Positions 52,456-61,000 of a stretch of 64,000 nt of DNA are shown in pieces. The notes beneath the pieces were generated by a model that made no database searches, was not told the origin of the DNA, and was given only the letters and a program-made list of their open reading frames with translations. The stretch's first letter is position 1, and each line of letters begins with the position of its first letter. This DNA is from Phytoactinopolyspora halotolerans (GTDB taxonomy: Bacteria > Actinomycetota > Actinomycetes > Jiangellales > Jiangellaceae). The stretch lies in NCBI RefSeq assembly GCF_010550675.1, contig NZ_JAAGOA010000016.1:62001-126000 (forward strand), in the 5' to 3' direction. Position numbers and translations under genes: made by a program.

Positions 52456-55400
52456 CGCCGGACCCCGGTGAGTGCGGCGGCGATCGTGGGCGCGTTCGCC
52501 GCGGCCATGCAGCTGAAGTGATCGCCGGGAAGGTCGTGCACGCTCAGCTCGCCCACGCAGATCCGCTCCCAGAACCGGGCGACGTCGGCCCGGCTCCCCG
52601 GCAGCAGGGTCGACGATCCGCTGTTGCGCAGCAGCGTCGTCGGCCCGGCATACGGGTCGGGGCGATGCCGGGCGACGGCGAGCATGCTCTGGCGGAACAC
52701 GTCGAAGTAGCGGGTGAACTCGTCGAGGGTGTAACTGCCGGAGTTGTACGCGCCGTCGGCCGTCGCCACCCGGTGGATGGCCGCCAGTCGCTCGGGCCGC
52801 TCGGCGCCGGCGAACTCTCGGAACGCCGCACCGACGGACGCGTCTTCGCCATCCAGCCCGGTCAAGCAGCCGGGAGGGAGCCGCCCCGGGGAGCGCTGGA
52901 GAATGGACCGCACCGCGCGGCCGATCTGGTCGGCGTCCGCCGGCAGGCCCAGCGCGTCCAGGGCGGCGCCCATCGACTGCGCGAACAGGTACTCCACCAT
53001 GAGCTCGTCCTCGACCGCCGGCGGCTGATAGGAGCTGATCACGGTCAGTCCGTCGACGGTGGCCCCGGCCTCGGTCAGCGCCCGGGCCACCTCGGTGGCG
53101 AGCAGGCCACCCAGGCAGTATCCGACCACGGTGAACCTCGTGCCGTGCTCGAGCAGGTCGCGTGCATAGCCGGCGGCGAGCCGGTCGATCACCGCCTCCG
53201 GCGGCAGCGCGAGGTAGTGGTCGAGGTCGGTCATCTCGACGCCGAGAAGTCCGTGACCGCGATCGGCCCGCAGCCGGGACAGCAGCGGCTGGTATGGCTG
53301 CAGCGTCCCCGTCCCGGCGTGCACCAGCACGAACGTCGGCGCGTCGTCCGGCGCGGGGGCGAGAACGACGACGGGCGAACGCTTGGCGCCGGCCTCCGTG
53401 CCCGCGTCTCCGGCCGAGCTCAGGTATCCGACCAGCCCGCGGACGGTCGGGTCGTGCAGCATCTGCCGGAGCAGAACCGCCCAGTCCAGGCCGCCCGCCT
53501 CCGGTACCTGCTCGCGCAGCCGTCCCAACATCCGCGACAGCAGCAGCGAGTCCCCGCCGAGCGAGTAGAAGTCCTGGTCCCGGCCGACGACCTCGACGCC
53601 GAGCAGCTCCGACCACAACACGGCCACCCGCCGCTCCAGATCGTCCGCCGCGGGATCGGCGCCGGCCGGCAGCGGTGCGGCTCCGGCGCCCGGCCCAGGA
53701 CCGGGCGACCAGGCGGCCAGCGCCGAACGGTCCAGCTTGCCGTTGGCCGAGCGGGGCAGCGCGTCCACCAGCTGGATCGACTGGGGCACCATGTAGTCCG
53801 GCAGCTGCGTGGCCAGGTGTGCCAGCACGGCGTCGGGCGTGGTGTAGGCCCGGGCGTCGTCGAACCGGGCGAGAAAGACGCCCTGGCCGGCCAGTGCTAG
53901 CGCGCTGTTCTCGGGCGGCACGCAGACCGCGTCGGCTGCCCCGGCCCGGGCCAGCATCTGCAGCCACTGGTGCCGGGTGAAGAACGACTGACCGGTGCGG
54001 GCACGCTCGTCGTCGAAATCCTCCCGGGTGAACTCGAACTCCATCGACACCAGCTGGGAGTAGTTGTGCCGCCGGGTGGGCTCGATGAAGATCAGCCAGC
54101 CGCCCGGGGCCAGCACGTCGCGCAGCCGGGCCAGCACGTCGTCCGCGTGCCGGGAGTTGTGCAGCACGTTGGCACACAGCACCACGTCGGCGGAATTGGG
54201 CAGGTAGCCCTGCTCCCGCAGACCGGCGTTGATGTCGAACCGCCCGTACCGCATCCACGGATATCGATCGAAGGTGCTGCGCGCCTCGCTCAGGAAGAAC
54301 TCCGAGACGTCGGTGAACAGGTAGTCCGGCTCCAGATCCGCCACGGCGGCGACGACGTCGGCGCTGGTCCCGGCGATCCCGGCGCCCACCTCGAGGATCC
54401 GCAGCGGACCGGCGTCCGCGCGCCCGGCGTGCAGCTCGGCCAGCCGACGGACCGCGGCCGCGACCACCCCGTTCATGCTGCGGCCCACCTGGTTCTCCCG
54501 GTACACCGCGTGTGCGGCGCCGAACTCGCCGTCGGGGAAGAGGATGTCTCGGACGTCGAACTCGCCGCGCAACATCTCACCGAGCCGGCCGGTGCAGGTG
54601 CGCACGAACCGCAGCAGTTCGGCACCGTACGCGGCGCGGCGCTCCAGCTCGTCGACGCGTTCCCAGGCGGCGGATCGACCGGCGTCGTCGGCCGGCGCCA
54701 GGTCGCGGTACGTCCCGTCGTCGTCCAGGCGCAGCGCACCGGCGTCCACGAGTGCGTCGAGCCAGCGTCGCAGCAGCCGCCGGTGCCGGTCCGACACGCG
54801 GACGGCCGCCGCGATCTCGTCCGCGGTATGCGCCGCGCCTGGGGTAGTGAACAACCCGTCGGCGCGCAGCTGGGCTGCCATGGCCTGCACGGCCACCTCG
54901 TCGACACCCTGCATGAGATCGGTGAACGTTTCCGCCTCGATGGCGTTCTCGGCCGCCGTCCAGGCGGCCGTCGCTGCGTCGATGACCTGCGCCGCGGCCG
55001 CCCCGCCCGCGCCGTCGTCGGTGCCGGGATCACCCTGAGCCAGCTCGGCGAACCCGGTCAGCCGCCGCGACTCGCGCTCGCCGTCGGCGAGCACCGCGGC
55101 GTCGGCCACCGCCGGGTGCGCACGCAGCACCGCCTCGATCTCGCCGAGCTCCACCCGGTGGCCCCGGATCTTGACCTGCGTGTCCTCCCGGCCGAGAAAC
55201 TCGATGGTGCCGTCGGGCAGGTAGCGGCCCAGGTCGCCGGTGCGGTAGAGCCGTTCGCCGGTGGCCGGGCAGGTGATGAAACGCCGGCTGGTCCGCTCCG
55301 GGTCGCCGAGGTAGCCCTGCGCCAGCCCGGCCCCGCCGATGTACAGCTCCCCGGGCACCCAGTCGGGCCGGTCCTGCAGGGCGTCGTCGAGGACGCGGAA

Positions 55401-58058
55401 GCTCTGGTTGGTCAGCGGGGTCCCGTACGGGATGCTGCGCCACTCCGGCCGGACCTCTGCGATCGGGTACCAGATCGACCAGATCGCCGCCTCGGTGGCG
55501 CCGCCCAGACTCACCACCCGCAGATCCGGCACGGTGGCCCGGACCCGGTCCGGCAGGGCGACGGGAATCCAGTCGCCGGAGAGCAGCGCCAGCCGCAGCG
55601 TGCCGAGCCGGTCCGATCCGGCCGCGCTGTCCGCGTAGTCCTGGAGCATCTGCAGCTGCGACGGCACGGTGTTCCAGAGTGTGACGCCGTGCCGGTCGAT
55701 CAGCTCGGCCCAATGCGACGGGTCGCCGCGCCGTTCCGGGTCGGGAAGGACGACGGTGCCGCCGGCAGCGAGCACGCCGAAGATGTCATAGACGGACAGG
55801 TCGAACCCGAGGTTGACCACGCTGAGAACCCGGTCATCCGGGCCGATGTCGAACCGGGCGTTGATGTCCTCGATGGTGTTGGCGGCGGCGCGGTGACTGA
55901 TCACCACGCCCTTGGGCTCGCCGGTCGAGCCGGACGTGTAGATGACATAGGCGGGGTCGTCCGGCGACCCGGGCGGTGGGGAGGGGGAATTCCCGGCCTC
56001 GCCCGCGGCCAGATCGTCGCAGGGCTCCTCACAGGCCGATGCCCGAGCCTTCCCTGGCCGGGAAATTCCCCCTCCCCACTTTCCCTGGTCGCCTTGCGCG
56101 GATTCAATGTGAGGGCTGGCGATGTCGTCGACCGCGATCGACCGTACCTCTGCGGGCAGCTGATCTGCGGTTCCGCTCCAGGACTGGGTCAGCGCGAACC
56201 GCACCCCGGCGGAGCCGAGGATACGGTCCCGGCGGGCGGCGGGCTGCCCCGGATCGACCGGCACGTAAACCGCGCCCGCCAGCAGCACCGCGAGCACACC
56301 GACTATCTGGTCTGCGCCCTTGACCATGCAGATCGCCACCCGCTCGCCCGGCCGGCAGCCGGCGCCGCGCAGCCGTCGCGCCGCGGCCCGGGCGCGGGCG
56401 GTGAGCTCGGCGTAGGTCATAGTGGTCCGGGTGTCGATGACGGCGACGCGCTGCGGCGTCGTGTCCGCCCGGGCGAGCACCGGATCGTGCAGAAGATGGT
56501 CGGGAAGCGCCGCCGCGGTGTCGTTGACCTCGGACCGGCGCGCGCGCTGTTCCGGCGGCAGCGTGACCGGCGCCGCGTCGTCCCATGCCTCGTCGGTCGT
56601 GGCCAGCCTGCGGACCAGGTCGGCGAACGAGGAGAAGGCGTCGGCGGCGAGCCCGTCCGGGAACACGTCGTCGCGGACGTCCCAGGCCAGCAGCACCCCG
56701 TCGGCGTTCTCGACCACCTGGCAGTCGAGCCAGACCTGCGGCGTCTGGGTGACGCCGTGCACGAACCGGCCCAGTGGCGCCTCGGTGGCCGCTCCGGTGC
56801 CGATGGTGCTGGTGAACACCACCGGCATCAGCGCGGGACTGCCGTGGCGGCGGGTCAGCTCGGCCAGCACGTCCAACCCGGAGAAGAGCCGGTGATCGAG
56901 GTCATCGAAGAGCTGGCCGCTGACCGTGGCCACCCGGCCGGCGAAGGTGGGTGCGGCGTCCAGGTCGACGGCCAACAGGTTGACCGAGGTGAAGTCGCCG
57001 ACAACGGACCCGATCCGCTCGTGCAGCGGCAGCCGGTTGAACACCGGCAGGTTGAGGGTGAACCGCCGGTGCCGGCTCCATCGGCCGACCGTCTCCGCGT
57101 AGGCGGTGAGCAGGACGGCCGACGCGGTGACGCCGTTCCGCTCGGCCCGCTTGCGCAGCCCGGCCCATTCCGTCGCGGACAGCTGCCGGTCCAGCCGCCG
57201 GAACCGCACCGGCCCGGCACCCGGTGCCGGCTCCTCGCGGCCGGTGCCGGGCAGCTCGGGCGCCGGAGGCAGGTCGTCGATCCTGTCCAGCCAGTACGAC
57301 CGGTCCCGCTGGAACCTGGGCCCGGCGCGCAGCGACCGCTCCGCAAGCACGTAGTCGCGGAACGTGACGTCGAGCGGCGGTGGTGTGTGGCCGCGCAGTA
57401 GCGCGTCCAGCTCGCCGAGCAGCAGCTGCACGCTGGCCGAGTCGACCACGATCAGCTCCACCAGCAGGTGCAGGAGCGTCGCCTGATCGGTGACGGTGGT
57501 ACGCAGCGCGAACAGCGGCCACGTCTCGGTGGAGCCCGGCGTGCCGGTCAGCTCGCGCCGGACCGCGTCCAGGTGGGTCTCCACCGCGTCCGGACTCGCG
57601 CCGCGCAGGTCGGTGACCGGGATCCGGTACTCGTCCACCGCGGGCAGCACGCGCTGGTGACCGTCGCCGTGCACCACCGCGCGCAGCATGTCGTGCCGCC
57701 GGACGAGCTGGTTCCAGGCCCGCTCCAGGTCGTCCGGCGATACCGCGCCGTCGTAGGCGATATCCAGGTAACCGGTGCAGGCCACGCCGCCGTAGTCGAA
57801 GACCTGGTGCCGACCGAGCTGATAGGCGGACTGCATCTGCGTCAGCGGGAACGGCTCGTGCCGGCCGGCCGGGTCGGAGACCAGCTCAGCGGTGTCGGCG
57901 TCGAGGTAGGCCAGCAGGTCCGCCTTGTGCTCGACCAGCGTGGCCTTGCGCTCCTCGGTGAGGACGCCGCGCGGCGCCCGGTACCGGAGCCGGCCGTCGT
58001 CGGCCCATAGCCGGACTCCGAGCTGCTCGAACTCGGTGACCAGATCGCTGACGTTCAT
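52452..58058 (-). CDS. NRPS2: TubC-Cy-A(Cys)-MT-PCP-TE (PchF-like)
   Basis: 1,868 residues. Order by residue: TubC-type docking domain (1-52), cyclization-type condensation domain (66-490), adenylation domain with core YTSGSTGEPKG near 704, SAM methyltransferase inserted in the A domain (about 1000-1390; ILEVGAGIAG near 1218), end of A (NGKLDRS near 1443), PCP (LGGDSLL, Ser 1504) and thioesterase (1560-1868). Specificity positions read D-L-Y-N-L-S-L-I-W, the cysteine code. Three oddities: the Cy motif reads ELIVVDSAS instead of DxxxxDxxS (E201), the TE elbow is GYCLGG (Cys 1648 for Ser), and about 48 extra residues near 635-690 come from an inverted-repeat insertion. The domain order equals PchF of pyochelin synthesis. 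ATG overlaps the NRPS1 stop. Confidence 0.9.
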   Translation of the reverse strand: MNVSDLVTEFEQLGVRLWADDGRLRYRAPRGVLTEERKATLVEHKADLLAYLDADTAELVSDPAGRHEPFPLTQMQSAYQLGRHQVFDYGGVACTGYLDIAYDGAVSPDDLERAWNQLVRRHDMLRAVVHGDGHQRVLPAVDEYRIPVTDLRGASPDAVETHLDAVRRELTGTPGSTETWPLFALRTTVTDQATLLHLLVELIVVDSASVQLLLGELDALLRGHTPPPLDVTFRDYVLAERSLRAGPRFQRDRSYWLDRIDDLPPAPELPGTGREEPAPGAGPVRFRRLDRQLSATEWAGLRKRAERNGVTASAVLLTAYAETVGRWSRHRRFTLNLPVFNRLPLHERIGSVVGDFTSVNLLAVDLDAAPTFAGRVATVSGQLFDDLDHRLFSGLDVLAELTRRHGSPALMPVVFTSTIGTGAATEAPLGRFVHGVTQTPQVWLDCQVVENADGVLLAWDVRDDVFPDGLAADAFSSFADLVRRLATTDEAWDDAAPVTLPPEQRARRSEVNDTAAALPDHLLHDPVLARADTTPQRVAVIDTRTTMTYAELTARARAAARRLRGAGCRPGERVAICMVKGADQIVGVLAVLLAGAVYVPVDPGQPAARRDRILGSAGVRFALTQSWSGTADQLPAEVRSIAVDDIASPHIESAQGDQGKWGGGISRPGKARASACEEPCDDLAAGEAGNSPSPPPGSPDDPAYVIYTSGSTGEPKGVVISHRAAANTIEDINARFDIGPDDRVLSVVNLGFDLSVYDIFGVLAAGGTVVLPDPERRGDPSHWAELIDRHGVTLWNTVPSQLQMLQDYADSAAGSDRLGTLRLALLSGDWIPVALPDRVRATVPDLRVVSLGGATEAAIWSIWYPIAEVRPEWRSIPYGTPLTNQSFRVLDDALQDRPDWVPGELYIGGAGLAQGYLGDPERTSRRFITCPATGERLYRTGDLGRYLPDGTIEFLGREDTQVKIRGHRVELGEIEAVLRAHPAVADAAVLADGERESRRLTGFAELAQGDPGTDDGAGGAAAAQVIDAATAAWTAAENAIEAETFTDLMQGVDEVAVQAMAAQLRADGLFTTPGAAHTADEIAAAVRVSDRHRRLLRRWLDALVDAGALRLDDDGTYRDLAPADDAGRSAAWERVDELERRAAYGAELLRFVRTCTGRLGEMLRGEFDVRDILFPDGEFGAAHAVYRENQVGRSMNGVVAAAVRRLAELHAGRADAGPLRILEVGAGIAGTSADVVAAVADLEPDYLFTDVSEFFLSEARSTFDRYPWMRYGRFDINAGLREQGYLPNSADVVLCANVLHNSRHADDVLARLRDVLAPGGWLIFIEPTRRHNYSQLVSMEFEFTREDFDDERARTGQSFFTRHQWLQMLARAGAADAVCVPPENSALALAGQGVFLARFDDARAYTTPDAVLAHLATQLPDYMVPQSIQLVDALPRSANGKLDRSALAAWSPGPGPGAGAAPLPAGADPAADDLERRVAVLWSELLGVEVVGRDQDFYSLGGDSLLLSRMLGRLREQVPEAGGLDWAVLLRQMLHDPTVRGLVGYLSSAGDAGTEAGAKRSPVVVLAPAPDDAPTFVLVHAGTGTLQPYQPLLSRLRADRGHGLLGVEMTDLDHYLALPPEAVIDRLAAGYARDLLEHGTRFTVVGYCLGGLLATEVARALTEAGATVDGLTVISSYQPPAVEDELMVEYLFAQSMGAALDALGLPADADQIGRAVRSILQRSPGRLPPGCLTGLDGEDASVGAAFREFAGAERPERLAAIHRVATADGAYNSGSYTLDEFTRYFDVFRQSMLAVARHRPDPYAGPTTLLRNSGSSTLLPGSRADVARFWERICVGELSVHDLPGDHFSCMAAANAPTIAAALTGVRR
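55976..56079. mobile_element. MITE-like inverted-repeat insertion within the NRPS2 adenylation domain
   Basis: About 104 bp bounded by inverted repeats: 55976-55998 and 56056-56079, identical when inverted except for one extra base. Each arm contains GTGGGGAGGGGGAATT at its outer end. Between the arms are 57 bp of other sequence. The element is read in frame through the A domain as a Gly/Pro/Ser-rich insertion before the core motif, without a stop. No transposase is present. I cannot identify target-site duplications with confidence. Confidence 0.6.
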
Positions 58059-61000
58059 ATGATGCCGTCCTCCGTGCTCTCGGCTGCCTTGAGCTGGTCA
58101 TCGATGCTGCGGGCCAGGTCGGCGACGGTCGGGGCGGCGAAGAAGGCCCGCAACGACACGTCGACGCCGTAGCGCTTGACCGCGCTGGAGACCATCCGGG
58201 TTCCGGCCAGCGAGTCACCGCCCAGGGCGAAGAAGTTGTCCAGCCGGCCTGCCGGGGCCTGCCCCAGCACGTCACGCCAGAGGTCGGCCAGCTCCCGTTC
58301 CAGCGCGGTGGCCGGCGGCTCGGAGGAATGCGGCACGGTGGACGCGTGCTCCGCCGGAGGCGGCTCGCCGCGTGCTGACCCGCCTCGCGACGCGGCGTCC
58401 GTCCCCTCGTCGGAGAGCGCATCGTCGGGCACCGCGGCGGCGACCCCGGGCGGCAGCCCGGCCGCCAGCAGCGCCCAGTCCGTGTCGATGAGCCGCCGCA
58501 GCGTGGCGTCGTAGGCGGCGAACATCTCGTCGACCATGCCGTCGGGGAACAGCTCGTCGACGGAGTCCCAGCTCAGCAGGACGCCGTCGGCCAGCTCGAC
58601 GGCCTGGTGGTCGAGCCACACCTGCGGCGTCTGCGACGACGCGTGGTCGGGCCAGCGCACCGCCCTCGCCAGGCCGTCGTCGACGCCGAGCATGCTGGTG
58701 AACACCACCGGCACCGCCTCGGCCAGCCGCACGTCGCGGCGGGCCAGGTCTCGCAGGATGCGCACGCCGGACAGCTCCCGATGGTCCAGATCCCGCCACA
58801 CCTGCTGCTGGAGCCGTCGGGCGCGGGCGAGCCAGCTGTCGTCCTCGTCGAGTCGGTGTCCCACCAGCAGCAGCGACGTGAAGTCGCCGAGCACCTTGTC
58901 GATGTCGGGGTGGACGGGCCGGCGGTCGAACAGGGTGAGGTTGACCGTCAGCTCCCGTTGACCGCTCCAGGCCGCCAGTACCTCCGCGTAGCAGGCCAGC
59001 AGCACCGCCGACGGGGTGAGGTCGTGCCGCCTGGCCTGGCCCACGAGGATCCGCCAGCTCGCGGCGTCGATGTGCCGCTGACGGCGGCGGAAGCGCGGCG
59101 CGGTGATCTGCTCCGGCCGGACGCGGACCGGCAGGCGAGGACCCGGTGGCAGCTCCGGCACCCGTGTCCGCCAGTACTCCTCGGCGGCGGCCAGCCGCTC
59201 CGGGTCAGGCCGGGACTGGAGCACGTAGTCGCGGAAGGACAGACCGATCGGCGGCAACTCGGCATCCGGGTCCGCGTAGAGACGGTCCCATTCGGCGAAC
59301 AGGGTCAGCATGCTCAGCCCGTCGACGATCATGGTGTCGAAGACCACGGCGACCCGGGCCCGGCCGTCGCCGTAGCGCACCACCCGGATGTCGAACAGCG
59401 GCCAGGCCGACGCATCGTGAGTGGCGCGGCTCATCTCCTCGCGGATCCCGGTCAGCTCCGCCTCCACCTGGTCGTCGTCCAGGTCCGGACCGAGTTCGAC
59501 GACCGGGATGCGGTAACGCGGAACGTCGCGCTGAACGTACTGGGTGCCGTCGGCGGCGACGACCGCGCGCAGCATCTCGTGCCGCGCCAGCAGCCGGTTC
59601 CACGCCTCCTCCAGCCGCCCGACATCGAGGTCGGTGTACTCGCGCTCGGTGGCGAACAGCGCCGCGATGCCGCCCAGGACGAAGTCGTCCCGGCGGCCGA
59701 TCCAGTACGCCTGCTGCACGTCGGTCAGCGGGAACGGCTCGTGCCGATGCTCGGGATCCGCCCGGATCTCCGGCGCGGTCTCGGCCCGGCCCGGCGTGAG
59801 CGTCGCGGCGAATCCGGCCAGCGTCGGGGACGCGAACAGGTTCGCCAACCGCGCACCCGTCAGTCCTGCCGCCCGGAGCCGGCTCACCAGGCGGGCCGCC
59901 AGCAGGCTGTCCCCGCCCAGCGCGAAGAACCCGTCCTCGCGGCCGACCCGGTCCACGTCGAGCAGCTCCATCCAAAGCTTCGCCACCGCGATCTCGGCCG
60001 CACCGACGGGTGATTCGAACGAGGGGGGTTCCTCGCCGGCTCTGGGATCCTCGCCGGCTTGGAGATCCCCGTCGTGCCCGGCGTTCCCAGCGTCATTGAC
60101 GCGACGAGTCGTCTGTGTCGGCCCGGGTTGTCCGCCCACGACCGCGGGGACGACGGCCGTCTCCCAGTCCGCCTCCGCCAGGCCGCGTAGCGCCGCCTGG
60201 TACTCGGCGAACATGTTGTCGATCAGGCCCGCGGGGAACAGCTCGTCCACCGAGTCCCAGCTCAGCAGCAGCTCACCGGAGCGTTCGATCACCTGGTGGT
60301 CGAGCCACACCTGCGGTGTCCGGGTCCGGGTGTGATCGGGCCACCGGATGGACTCGGCGAGCGTGTCGTCGACGCCGAGCATGCTGGTGAACACCACCGG
60401 CATCGCTTCCACGGTGGCGTCGTGCCGCCGGGCGAGCTCCCGCAGCACGTGGATCCCCGAGACGTCGCGGTGGTCCAGGTCCCGCCACATCTGCTCCTGC
60501 AACCGCCGCCCGCGCGCGAGCCAGCTCTCCCCCGGCTCGGGCCGGTAGGCCGCGAGCAGCAGCGACGTGAAGTCGCCGACCACCCGGTCGATGTCCGGGT
60601 GGATCTGCTGCCGATCGAACAGGGTGAGGTTGACCGTCAGCTCCGGCTGCTCGCTCCATCGGCCGATCAGGTCGGCATAACAGGCCAGCACCACCACTGA
60701 GGGGGTGAGGCCGTGCCGCCTGGCCTGCTCGGTGATCCGCTGCCAGGTCGAGCGGTCCAGCCGCGCATCGCGACGTCGGAAGTGCGGAGCGTCGAGCCCG
60801 CCCGGGTCGGTCCGCAGCGGCAGCCGGGGCGCAGGCGGCAGGTCCGCCATCCGGTCCCGCCAGTAGTCGAGCGCCCGCTCGACGGCGGCCGGCGCCGGGC
60901 GCGCCTGCAGCAGGTAATCGCGGAAGGACAGACCGATCGGCGGCAGGTCGGCATCGAGGTCCGCGTAGAGCCGGTCCCACTCGCCGAACAGGGTGAGGAT

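Noticed and set aside
53970-57401. Plus-strand open frame of about 1,143 codons opposite NRPS2
   Set aside because: Shadow of the NRPS coding strand; no recognisable domain.
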